From positions 43,717,346-43,781,345 of the forward strand of contig CM064480.1 of the NCBI GenBank assembly GCA_032716605.1: 64,000 nucleotides of DNA, in the 5' to 3' direction. The notes under the pieces are model-generated. The model was not told the DNA's origin. It saw only the letters and a program-made list of their open reading frames with translations, and did no database searches. Source of the stretch: Paralithodes platypus. Its lineage: Eukaryota > Arthropoda > Malacostraca > Decapoda > Lithodidae. The number at the start of each line of letters is the position of its first letter. Positions within the stretch are counted from its first letter, which is position 1. This document shows positions 11,594-22,000 of this stretch, piece by piece. Both the position numbers and the translations under genes were made by a program.

Positions 11594-12959
11594 TCACCCA
11601 ACTTTAGCTTTCTCGTTCCGACCGTTCCTCCGCTGGTCTAGAGACTGAGGAATAGGCTGTGACACCTTAGATGCATGAGATCGGGTGACAACACACGCCA
11701 TCTGCTGTAATTGACACCTCTCGACCAACTCCTGCCCCTCCCTACTCACGTCGGCCGCCCTCTCGGCAACGACTAAGGGTGGAACCTCAGAAGTAGGCAC
11801 CGCAAAGTCGTTGCCGAGAAGAAGGTCGACGCCCTCTACCGGCAGTTTCTCTACGATTCTAGCATCTATCTCTCGTGTCACACCATCAACCTCCAGCTCC
11901 ACTCGAACCAATGGGTATGACCGTGTAGCATTAATACCCTGCACCACAACTACCCGTGCCGCGTTTATAGGTTGGCCTGTAAAGTTTTTCATCAGAGTCT
12001 GGGATGCACCTGTATCACGCAACAACTCCAACCCATGCTTGCAACCAGCCCAACTCACGCAGCCACGCCCTCTATGGTCGCAAAAAGCATCGCGGACAGG
12101 TTTCGAGCCTTCCAGACACTCCTTCACTGGCTGTGCCCCCGCATCTGACATATCACCCCAGGTAAATGCAGAAGACCTCAGAGACACCCCAATGTTGCTA
12201 GCCAAAGACACGACTGCTGTAGGTTGGTTACTAGGGCAGGAACGTGCAAAATGCCCCTTATTATGACACTTAAAGCACTCTACTTCACCCTTGGACTTCC
12301 CCTGAGGTGGGGAAGGGCCCTGACCTTTCTTAAACGGGATGGTTTTTGGTTTGTGATAAAAATTAGTATCATTGCTCTTACTTTCGTTATTAAATGTTGC
12401 ATCACTGACTCGGGGGGGGGGTAGAGTGTTGCGCCCCTTGTTAACTGCATCGGTCCGTTGTGCAGACCCGCACCCATGAATCAGCGATAATCTCAGGTCA
12501 GCCATCTCAGCTGCCTTTTGTAGAGTTTTAGGCTGTTTCTCTTTGAGGTTCAAAGTCAGGTTGCCGCCTGTGCATTTAAAAAATTGCTCTAGAAGGACTA
12601 ACTGCTCAAGCTCTTCGAACGTCGTCACCTTCTCTGACCTCAGCCAATTTCTCAAAGCATCAGACAGTTCCCGGGCATGTTCTAGAAAAGTGCACTCATG
12701 ACCCTTCGTAACACCCCGAGACTTCAACCTATATGTCTCTGGTTGTAACTCGTATGCCCGCAGAACAGCTTCCTTCAATACCTCATAATCGATGCAAGGC
12801 TCCAAGGGCAACGCATCATATGCCTTGAGTCCTTTGCCAACCAACCTAGAGGAAACAATGGCTGCCCACTTAACCTCGGGCCATTGGTGCTCCCGGCACT
12901 TCTTCTCAAAACGCAGGAAAAACTCGGCGACACCCGACTCGTCAAATGCAGGGACTAAC
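11594..12959 (-). pseudogene. Gyp-B capsid, zinc knuckle and protease
   Basis: The minus-strand frame is open from the MITE edge at 12,959 down to 11,594. In order it has a SCAN-like capsid (KGLKAYDALPLE, AVLRAYELQPETYRLKSR, QLVLLEQFFKCTGG), a CCHC knuckle CFKCHNKGHFARSC, a protease active site DTGAS and the LLLGNDFA block. It is clearly related to, but distinct from, the Gyp-A protein. The N-terminal part of the capsid is separated by the MITE at 12,964-13,443, which truncates Gag. Confidence 0.8.
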
Positions 12960-12963
12960 TTAA

Positions 12964-13443
12964 CCCTTAATTAGCGGCTCACCACATAAGTCGAGTTAAA
13001 TAAAGCTGGACTATGTGGCGGCGCTCGACATAACTCGAGTGGCAATTTCAGCACGTAATGTTGCTGAGAGAGAGAGACAAGTGGTGGCAGGAGAGTAGCG
13101 AGCGTATGACTGCTCCAGACCACCACGGCGAACATACTGACACGAATCCCAGCTCCCTCCTCCCTCTCTCACTCGCTATATAAGGAATTGTATCGGGAAA
13201 GTGGCTAATTACATGCTTTTTGCACTCGCGTTGCACGGTTATTGCAAGAAAACTAGCCATCATAAAAGGATCGTTATGGTGTCATTCGAAAGCTCTGTTT
13301 ATGCCCTTTCAGGGATAGGTACTTGTTTTACGTTCTGGGTCTTATTTAGGCATGAAAATGATCACGTAAACAGCCCTATTTTGGCTAAAAACACCCCGCT
13401 GGGCGGTACATATAAATAAACCGCATAGGCCGCTCGTAAGGTG
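12964..13443. mobile_element. MITE-A, complete 480-bp copy in Gyp-B gag
   Basis: Flanked by TTAA at 12,960-12,963 and 13,444-13,447. The left end CCCTTAATTAGCGGC and the inverted right end CACCTTACGAGCGGC form imperfect 15-bp terminal inverted repeats. TTAA targets with CCCTT-like ends are the signature of piggyBac transposons, and the copy has no transposase. Gyp-A gag, at the homologous point near 8,040, reads ACTTAATTAAATG without the insert, so the insertion is in Gyp-B only. A second full copy is at 45,471-45,949 and a partial one at 1-175. Confidence 0.85.
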
Positions 13444-13447
13444 TTAA

Positions 13448-14126
13448 GAAGGTGCGATAAAGACTGATCAAGACCTCGATTCCCAGAACCGAGACGCTGC
13501 CCTGTCGACTCCACCCGAGACTTCTCAAGCTCTATGTCTGCACAGTACTTCGTAGCCTCAACCTGAAGCTCAGCCTCACGTATGGCCTTTCTCTCCTCAG
13601 CCTGAATCTTAGCCATTCGCTCCTGCTGCTGAAGTTTGGCGAGTTTGAGCTGAAACAACATCTCGGAAGACAAACCTTGAGGAGGGGATGCTACTATCGG
13701 GGACCCACCCCGTGAATCACCTAGAGGCATACCCAACCGCCAGCGGGCATCGGCCTGCGGGAACGTACCCGGCTCCGGAGCCCGAGGGGGCGTCATGGTA
13801 GGAGTCGAGTGGAATGGGGGCTGGGCCGAAGGTGCCCCAGCTCCCGCTCAACCCGAAGCCCCACACACCCCACCGAGCATACAGGTCACCAGGTCACTTC
13901 TCGTCATGCTGCTAGTGCCAACATGCCCCATGACCGTGGCCAAACACTGGTGATCATACCGATCAATCCCCGACACCCGGTCAACAGTAATAGGCATCTC
14001 CAGAAACTTCCTTGCATCCTCCTCACTAGTTACTACTCTAATGCCTTCTAACAAACCCAGCTTCTGCACCTCAGAGCCTTCTTCCCGTTCTGTGTCCTCA
14101 CTGTGCACTGATCCGTCGTTCGACAT
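13448..14126 (-). pseudogene. Gyp-B Gag N-terminal region
   Basis: Minus-strand frames 14,135-13,848 and 13,796-13,362 are out of register with each other. They encode an acidic start (MSNDGSVHSED), then proline-rich sequence and a long K/E/Q-rich, probably coiled-coil segment (LFQLKLAKLQQQERMAKIQ). This parallels the Gyp-A Gag N-terminus (LFQLELAKFKLQETQIQ). The frame is cut at 13,447 by MITE-A. The start ATG at 14,126 is chosen because MSND is shared with Gyp-A. Confidence 0.7.
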
Positions 14127-14385
14127 AGTGTCCACCGGAAATCCTCAACGTTTTTATAAAAAAAGGAGTACCTAAACTCTCATGTAGCACTATTCACTCA
14201 AAAAATGCTTGAAGATAACTCAAGTGCTATAATACGTTGCCAAAAAAAAATTCCAACGTGTCCAAAATATTCCTCGAAAACAAATGTCCAAATATCCTGC
14301 AATTATTTCTTAGTTCACTAAATCCTAGACTAAGGTCGCCGTTTGGTATGACGACTAAGATAAGATACTAGGCAAGGTCGCCATT
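14127..14385 (-). other. Gyp-B leader with primer site and a partial duplication of the LTR junction
   Basis: The candidate primer site TGGCGACCTTGC lies at 14,372-14,383 on the minus strand, next to the LTR. A degenerate second copy of the junction lies 42 bp away: AAGGTCGCCGTTTGGTATGACGAC from 14,332 mirrors AAGGTCGCCATTTGTTACGACC from 14,374. No coding sequence is seen. Confidence 0.55.
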
Positions 14386-16221
14386 TGTTACGACCGGGTC
14401 TACGAATAAAACAAGGGCTCTAATGATTGGACTAGTAATAGGGCACTATGCAATAACGGTACGCTAGATCCAAACCCTCGAACTTATATGCCGGCGAACA
14501 AAAACACCTATACCCTCCAGGGTTAATCTGTGATAGCGGGGTATCCTTAACTGGGCATAAATGTACTCTACTTCAGGCTAACCTGCACTGGGATAGCCTG
14601 ATAACAAACAAGATGCAAGTTACATTAAAATGCATAAAAAGGAATCTATGGAAAGATCAATTAAATCACTGCAAGATTTAATACAATAAAAAGATGCTTC
14701 AATACAGATACTCTAAACAACAATAAACTCTTCACTCCTATCTGAAAGAAAGTGAAGTATAGTCCTACAGCATAGACCTGGAAACTTCTGAAGAAAGTCT
14801 GATGCTCATAAGATGCTCGTATCTTAAACTATATAAAGGCAGGAGGCAGGACACCACACGTGTAAATTGAATACACTAAAAGATAGGACATTTAATGTTA
14901 ACTGACACGAGAATACTATAAATGTGCAACGGTAGCAATGCTCGACACTAAAATAACTACTTCCTCATCAACGAAACAGCCTGCTATGGTTGTCCAGCTC
15001 AGCAACAACCTAGACTAATAAATGCTGTGAATAATAATGCGCACATATCAAAGAGCTTATATTAAATACTAACAAGTGTCTACTCGATTAATAATGTCTA
15101 GCTGGGACACTCTAGGTAAGGAACTGGGGTTGAGCAAGACAGGCTCGTAGCCTAGCGATGTCCTTAAGACTGCATCCTTTAAGTTACGTTAATTGACTAG
15201 GGTGCTCTCTTGATAGATCCAGATCACAAGTATCTGGTTCTATCCTGGCGGCCCTCTAAAGACAAGCAAAGAGGCAGCAAAGTGTGGAACTGGAACAGGC
15301 CAAAACCCTCAGTCAACACAATGCTGCACTCGCAAAGGACGCAACCGAAAAGACAACCTAGGCTACCACAGGACCGGTCGAAGTCGTGTAGGTATAGGCA
15401 AACCGTACTCACATCGGAGACAACGACTACAGTTACCTTATCCCAGTCTAGCATTAAATAAAAGATCAGAAACACTAAATCAATAATGGAGACACACACA
15501 AAGTTCTTAACCTATACTAACTAAGAACCCTCAAACCAATTCTAAGTACATGTAAATATCTCTGAGGACGGCGCATGCAATACAATGGGCCGGCTATGGA
15601 AACCGTATGCAGAACCCAAGGGGACTGTTGAGCAGTTAATAAAGATTAGAGTATGGAAAGAGAGAATCGAGTGAGAGAAACAGTGGTAAAGGTGGTGATC
15701 GGGGGAGAGTATGCAAGTGGATGTTAGAAACACGTGCACCAAGCCTGTCCTGAGGAGGGCAGCTCCTGGGGACCCTCATGAAGGAGGTTAGTTACACAGG
15801 AGCCCGCAAGGGCGAGATGGTCGGCCAATCACGGGCCGAGACGTCACAAGGCAGCAGGCATCCCTAGGACGCGCCAGGATCCCCCAGCCAATCAAGGGCG
15901 TGGGAAAGCCCGCACGCGAGCGGGAAAACTCCTCCGGGCGAGGGAGGCAGCACATACATAGACACGCATATATTACCACCACACTACCTACATCACTCTT
16001 TCTCCTTAACTTTACACAATGCATCTTATATTCTATTAATGATATAAAATACTTCCCGTTGTCACAGACGAAAACAAAGACCACCACTGGACTGTCTCTG
16101 ACAATGCGATTACTAGGAAAGAAAGAACAACATTCTCTGATAACTGTAGCCCATTTCGATGTCCCCGGCGAGCGCTAGTGGCTAACGAGAGGCGATTCTG
16201 CCAACGCTGGTAGACGTCACA
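14386..16221 (-). repeat. 5' LTR of Gyp-B
   Basis: A 1,836-bp LTR starting TGTTACGACCGG on the plus strand and ending GACGTCACA at 16,221. The last 1,054 bp match 180-1,233. It keeps the empty TTAA site that holds MITE-A in the other LTR. The LTR sequence differs from that of Gyp-A, though both contain TACATGTAAATAT, so they belong to related but separate families. Confidence 0.85.
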
Positions 16222-16259
16222 CATGCGACTGAAACTGTTGTATGTAAAGTAATGATAGT

Positions 16260-17064
16260 CTGAAAATATCAAAATGACATGAGAGATGGGAACAGAATGA
16301 TTGTCACTAATGTGTTGTATGCAGATGACACAGTGTTATGTGCAGAGGTAGAGAATAACCTGTGCCAGATGGTGGAGATATATGTGGAAGTATGTGAAAG
16401 AAGAGGTCTGAAAGTAAATGTAAGTCAAAACAAAGTAATGGCAGTTGGAATAGAAGGAGACACTGTGTGTAATTATTAGTAAGGATTAATGGAAAAGAGC
16501 TTGATCTAGTAGAAGAGTTTATGTATCTGGGAGCCGTGATTGTGAAAAGAGAAAAATGTACAAGAGAAGTAGAAAACAGAGCGACACAAGGTGGAAAGGT
16601 AGCTGGAGCAAAGAGAGCCTTGTTTAGGAGCAGAAACTTGAGTATGGAAGTAGTGAGAGGATTGCATGAGGGTGTGTTGGTGCCGACATTGATGAATTGA
16701 TGTGAAACTCTGGTATGGCATAACAATGAAAGGTCACGAGTAAGAGCAGATGAATTGGATTTGCTAAGAAATGCATGTGGACCTCGACGAACAAACAAAG
16801 TAAGAAGTGTGAAGATAAGGCAGGCATGTGAAGTTAAGAAGTTGGTAGCGCAAAATGTTAAAGAAAGTGTTCTCAGATGGTATGGTCACCTGAAAAGAAT
16901 GCCTGAAGAAAGAATAGGTAAAAGGATCTATGTCAGTTAAGTGGAAGGAAGAAGAAGGCGTGGAAAGCCGCGAAGAAGATGGTATGATATGGTGTCAGAA
17001 TGTGTGTCAAAGAATGAAAAGGATATGGTTGAAGCAAAAGAATTAGCAAACGGCAGAAATTAAT
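16260..17064 (+). pseudogene. Non-LTR retrotransposon RT C-terminal remnant
   Basis: The frame 16,279-16,479 has the RT catalytic block VLYADDTVLC followed by CERRGLKVNVSQNKVM. After a frameshift, homology continues as LVEEFMYLGAVI, NRATQGGKVAGAKRAL, SVLRWYGHLKRM and GRRRRGKPRRRWYDMV up to about 17,060. The last part is the typical C-terminal tail of a LINE group with a thumb ending in VLRWFGHVERM and GRPRRRW. Stops and shifts make it non-functional. It borders the Gyp-B 5' LTR, so it was probably the target locus of Gyp-B. Confidence 0.75.
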
Positions 17065-17239
17065 GGATGAATTTGTTTTAGTTTTCTTAATTTCAATATT
17101 AGGAATTTCAATAATATGGTTTATAACAACACCATTTTGAATTCCAATCCCGCAATATGGATCTTAGCAACACCACCCAAGTTCCAACGGCCAAACCGTG
17201 GTGTAGTTTTGTGGTCTGTGTGTGACTTGGCAATTCTCC

Positions 17240-17975
17240 GGCAATAGGGATGTGTCCGTCTGTCCTGTCGCAGCTGAGGACGAAGTGTTGGTCTGTGTTT
17301 ATGTTGGTGTGGTTTCTTAGTATTAATGTTTGTAGATGTGTTTGTTGGTGTGATTATCTTAGTGTTAATGTTTGTGGATGTGTTAGTTGGTGTAGTTTCT
17401 TATTGTATAATTATGTTTGTGGGTGTGTTTGTTGGTGTGGTATATTTGTGTACATGTTTGTGGATGTGTTTGTTGGTGTAGTTTCTTAGTGTTAATGTTT
17501 GTGGATGTGTTTGTTGGTGTGGTTTATTTGTGTATACGTTTATAGATGTGTTTGCTGGTGTATTTTCTTAGTGTATATGTTTGTGGATGTGTTTGTTGGT
17601 GTAGTTACTTAGTGTATATTTTGTGGGTGTGTTTGTTGGCATGGTTGCTTAGTGTGTATGTTTGTAGGTGTTTTTTGTTGGTGTGGTATATTAGTGTATA
17701 TGCTTGTAGATGTGTTTGCTGGTGTGGTTTCTAATTGCATATCTTTGTAGATGTGTCTGTTGGTGTTCTTTGTATGTGTATATGTTTGTAGATGTGTTTG
17801 TTGGTGTGGTTTCTTCGTGTTTATGTTTGTAGATGCGTTTGTTGGTGTGGTTTCTTTGTGTTTATGTTTGTAGATGTGTGTGTTGATGTGGTTTGTTTGT
17901 GTATACGTTTGTATATGTGTTTGTTGGTGTGGTTATTTGTGTAAATTTTTGTGGATGCGTGTTAGTGTCTGTTGG
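17240..17975 (+). repeat. Old, degenerate 42-bp TG-rich minisatellite
   Basis: Units of about 42 bp (TTTGTTGGTGTGGTTTCTTA plus GTGTTAATGTTTGTGGATGTG) repeat with many substitutions. Because 42 is divisible by three, it gives cysteine-rich pseudo-ORFs at 17,250-17,489 and 17,546-17,734. The unit shares GTGTTTGTTGGTGTG with the large array at 19,075-23,665, so this is probably an older block of the same family. Confidence 0.75.
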
Positions 17976-18124
17976 TGTGTTTGTTTGATTCTATGGTGAT
18001 GTGTCTGTTAATGTGTTTGCTATTACGAGATGGGTTGGGTGTGAGGAGGACCTGCCGGGTTTGGGACATTTGGCACTTTGCAGACCCCGGTTTTCTGACC
18101 TCTGACCGTTTTGGTGAGGTCGGT

Positions 18125-18400
18125 CGAGGCCACCCAGAGTACTTCTTCATAATTAATGTCTTCAAAATTCCTTAACATGGCCTTCTTGTCGAGTATGGGT
18201 AAACTTAGTTTTAACACTGACATCATCCGTATCTTCTTTTCACACTCATATATTTGGCGTACAGAAATATTGTAATTTCCTCCTGCTAACTGCCGATAGT
18301 GACCAAATCTTGCTTCCAAATGGTCTGTTTGAAATGTTCCTGTTAGTATGTAATCCATCTTCAGTTCTGTTATGCAATAATTTGTAATTTCTCTAACAGA
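18125..18400 (-). pseudogene. P-element/THAP9-like transposase C-terminal remnant
   Basis: The minus strand encodes DYILTGTFQTDHLEARFGHY, then RQLAGGNYNISVRQIYECEK and SVLKL. This is the recognisable C-terminal block of P-element-type (THAP-containing) transposases, where a DxLExxF...RxxGG pattern closes the catalytic fold. Upstream it dissolves into a CA-rich microsatellite and no N-terminal domain is present. The family is inferred from the motif alone. Confidence 0.6.
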
Positions 18401-18402
18401 CA

Positions 18403-18625
18403 CACACACAAGGACACACACACTCCTCACCACACACACGCAATACTCACACACATACAGTACACACACACACGCACTCACTCTCATTCTGTTTTTAACT
18501 ATCTATAGTATCTATATATTTAACTATATATATATATATATATCAATCTATCTTTTTAACTATCTACAGTATCTATATATTTAACTATATCTATCTATCA
18601 ATCTTTCTATAATATTATACCCTCC
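18403..18625. repeat. Simple repeats: (CA)n and TATC/TA-rich tracts
   Basis: CACACA-rich sequence at 18,400-18,480 is followed by two near copies of TTTTTAACTATCTATAGTAT-type sequence (18,491 and 18,554), each ending in TA/TATC runs. No coding potential. Confidence 0.8.
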
Positions 18626-18649
18626 TTACAAACTTCAACATTCGTATGA

Positions 18650-18770
18650 CATAAACCAAAATTTATTTCCTCATCTGTTTTTACTTCTTCATAGTTAATT
18701 TCTTCAAAATTCCTTAAATGACCTTCTTCTTGATTATGGGTAAACATAGTTTTAATATAGGCTACTTATA
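18650..18770 (-). pseudogene. Second, shorter copy of the P-element-like transposase tail
   Basis: CTTCTTCATAGTTAATTTCT, then TCAAAATTCCTTAA and GGGTAAACATAGTTTTAA, closely match 18,140-18,215. So the last part of the P-like remnant is duplicated about 510 bp away in the same orientation, either by local duplication or as two element copies. Confidence 0.55.
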
Positions 18771-18925
18771 AAGTATTTAGAAGGAGGAAATAATTTGGAA
18801 ACACAGCGCGATCTTCCCCATAACTCGCTCAAATGTATACTGACCTGTGAGGGTACTGCGAAAATGAATCCTACCTTTGCCTACGTCACAGAATTTAAAG
18901 GTCCCATCCGTGCGGCCTGGTACTC

Positions 18926-19062
18926 TCGGTGGCCTCGGGTCGGTCCTCACAGTGATAGTGAGCTGGGCCTATAATTAGGGTTGAGTGTAAGAGGGATCTG
19001 CTTTGTGTGGGCCAATTGGCTTTCTGCAGTCTCCCATTTTCTTATGTTCTTATGTTCTATTA
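18926..19062 (-). repeat. SINE-like interspersed repeat G, copy 1
   Basis: The reverse complement starts AAGAACATAAGAAAATGGGA and runs through TGCAGAAAGCCAATTGGCC and ATTATAGGCCCAGCTCACTA. The same sequence, plus orientation, is at 42,187-42,312. The AAGAACATAAGAA repeat-like end resembles 3' tails of LINEs or SINEs. The internal promoter is not visible, so the class is unsure. Confidence 0.6.
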
Positions 19063-19074
19063 TGCTGGTGTGTG

Positions 19075-22000
19075 TCAGTGCATCTGTTGGTGTATATTTG
19101 TATTGATTTGATATGCCTATTAGCGTGTGTTAGTGTTGGTGAGTTTGTTTGTTAATATGTTAGTGTGTGTTTGTGTGTCTATTACTGTGCTTATATGCTG
19201 ATGTGTTGGTTGGTGTATTGGAGTGTCCTAGTGTGTCTGTTCGTGTATTTGCTAGTTAATATGCTGCTTTGGGTTAGTGTGTCTTCTTTTAGTGTGTTTG
19301 TTGATAAGTTAGTGTGTCTGTTGGTGTGTTTGTCGATATGTTAGTGTGTTGTAGTGTGTTTGATGGTGTGTTTGTTGATATGTTAGTGTGTGGTAGTATG
19401 TCTGTTGGTGTGTTAGATGATAATGTTAGTGTGTGGTAGTGTGTTTGTTGGTGTGTTTGTTGATATGTTAGTGTGTTGTAGTGTGACTGTTGGTGTGTTT
19501 GTTGATATGTTAGTGTGTGGTAGTACTTACTCTAGTTGTACTTTCTCTAGTTGTATTGCGGGAGTGAGCATTGCTTGTTATTTCCCGCCTCCTATATGTG
19601 TAGGTGTTATATGTATCGTTGGAATGGCTGTGGATGTGTGTGTAGTCTGTATTTTTAGCCAATTGGCGACATCGGAAACGAAGGCTTAGGGTGGATCTGT
19701 ATGGTACCATTCTCACTATAGACGGTACCGTCTCGCCCGAAGGCTTAGGTAGCCATCAGCTTAGGTGAACCATATGATACTCATCCCGCCTTGTACCATT
19801 TTTGCCAACCCCAGATGGGACGTCACAACGTCGTCCACTTATTCCAGGTACCTATTTACAGCTAGGTGAACTGAGGCTAACACATGAAAGGAGACAAGCC
19901 CAATTTGTCTCCGCCCGGCCGGGGATTGAACCCCCGACCCCTCGTGTGTGAGACGAGAGCTCTACCTACTAGGCTACGGGCTGTGTGTCTGTTGGTGTGT
20001 TTGTTGATATGTTAGTGTGTGGTAGTGTGTCTGTTGGTGTGTTTGTTGATATGTTAGTGTGTGGTAGTGTGTTTGATGGTGTGTTTGTTGATATGTTAGT
20101 GTGTGGTAGTATGTCTGTTGGTGTGTTAGATGATATGTTAGTGTGTGGTAGTGTGTCTGTTGGTGTGTTTGTTGATATGTTAGTGTGTGGTAGTATGTCT
20201 GTTGGTGTGTTAGATGATATGTTAGTGTGTGGTAGTGTGTCTGTTGGTGTGTTTGTTGATATGTTAGTGTGTGGTAGTGTGACTGTTGGTGTTGTTGATA
20301 TGTTAGTGTGTGGTAGTGTGTCTGTTGGTGTGTTTGTTGATATGTTAGTGTATGGTTGTGTGTCTGTTGGTGTGTTTGTTGATATGTTAGGGTGTGGTAG
20401 TGTGACGGTTGTTGTGTTTGTTGATATGTTAGGGTGTGGTAGTGTGTCTGTTGGTGTGTTTGTTGATATGTTAGTGTGTGGTAGTGTGTTTGTTGGTGTG
20501 TTTGTTGATATGTTATGGTGTGGTAGTGTGTGTATTGGTGTGTTAGTTGATATGTTAGTGTGTGGTAGTGTGTCTGTTGGTGTGTTTGTTGATATGTTAG
20601 CGTGTGGTAGTGTGACTGTTGGTGTGTTACATGATAATGAAGTTAGTGTGTGGTAGTGTGACTGTTGGTGTGTTACATGATAATGATGTTAGTGTGTGGT
20701 AGTGTGTTAGTGTGTGGTAGTGTGACTGTTGGTGTGTTACATGATAATGATGTTAGTGTGTGGTAGTGTGACTGTTGGTGTGTTAGTGTTTGGTAGTGTC
20801 ACTGTTGGTGTGTTACATGATAATGATGTTAGTTTATGGTAGTGTGACTGTTGGTGTGTTTGTTGATATGTTAGGGTGTGGTAGTGTGTCTGTTGGTGTG
20901 TTTGTTGATATGTTAGTGTGTGGTAGTGTGTTTGTTGGTGTGTTTGTTGATATGTTAGTGTGTGGTAGTGTGTGTGTGTTGGTGTGTTTGTTGATATGTT
21001 AGTGTGTGGTAGTGTGTCTGTTGGTGTGTTTGTTGATACGTTAGCGTGTGGTAGTGTGACTGTTGGTGTGTTACATGATAATGAAGTTAGTGTGTGGTAG
21101 TGTGACTGTTGGTGTGTTACATGATAATGATGTTAGTGTGTGGTAGTGTGTCTGTTGGTGTGTTAGTGTGTGGTAGTGTGACTGTTGGTGTGTTACATGA
21201 TAATGATGTTAGTGTGTGGTATTGTGTGTGTCTGTTGGTGTGGTTGTTGATATGTTAGTGTGTGGTAGTGTGTCTGTTGGTGTGTTAGATGATATGTTAG
21301 TGTGTGGTAGTGTGTCTGTTGGTGTGTTTGTTGATATGTTAGTGTGTGGTAGTATGTCTGTTGGTGTGTTAGATGATATGTTAGTGTGTGGTAGTGTGTC
21401 TGTTGGTGTGTTTGTTGATATGTTAGTGTGTGGTAGTGTGACTGTTGGTGTGTTTGTTGATATGTTAGTGTGTGGTAGTGTGTCTGTTGGTGTGTTTGTT
21501 GATATGTTAGTGTATGGTTGTGTGTCTGTTGGTGTGTTTGTTGATATGTTAGGGTGTGGTAGTGTGACGGTTGTTGTGTTTGTTGATATGTTAGGGTGTG
21601 GTAGTGTGTCTGTTGGTGTGTTTGTTGATATGTTAGTGTGTGGTAGTGTGTTTGTTGGTGTGTTTGTTGATATGTTATGGTGTGGTAGTGTGTGTATTGG
21701 TGTGTTAGTTGATATGTTAGTGTGTGGTAGTGTGTCTGTTGGTGTGTTTGTTGATATGTTAGCGTGTGGTAGTGTGACTGTTGGTGTGTTACATGATAAT
21801 GAAGTTAGTGTGTGGTAGTGTGACTGTTGGTGTGTTACATGATAATGATGTTAGTGTGTGGTAGTGTGTTAGTGTGTGGTAGTGTGACTGTTGGTGTGTT
21901 ACATGATAATGATGTTAGTGTGTGGTAGTGTGACTGTTGGTGTGTTAGTGTTTGGTAGTGTCACTGTTGGTGTTACATGATAATGATGTTAGTTTATGGT

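Larger units (their letters stand above)
1..16221 (-). mobile_element. Gyp-B: outer, older Gmr1-like Ty3/Gypsy retrotransposon, truncated by the window edge
   Basis: This minus-strand LTR element has its 5' LTR at 14,386-16,221 and its 3' LTR at 1-1,233. The interior is interrupted by Gyp-A (2,438-10,784) and by a MITE (12,964-13,443). Reading from the right, the order is leader with primer site, Gag, CCHC zinc knuckle, protease, integrase-tail motif, RT start, end of RNase H, LTR. Most of RT/RNase H and the whole integrase core are missing, so it could not move on its own. By hand count its LTRs differ at about 25-30 of roughly 1,050 comparable bases, so it is older than Gyp-A. The left terminus and the target duplication lie outside the window. 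The clade assignment is inferred from domain order and the Gag type. Confidence 0.8.

Noticed and set aside
19913..19981. Possible tRNA-Val (CAC) gene
   Set aside because: The acceptor stem pairs poorly and a SINE body continues beyond the tRNA part, so it is the promoter head of a SINE.
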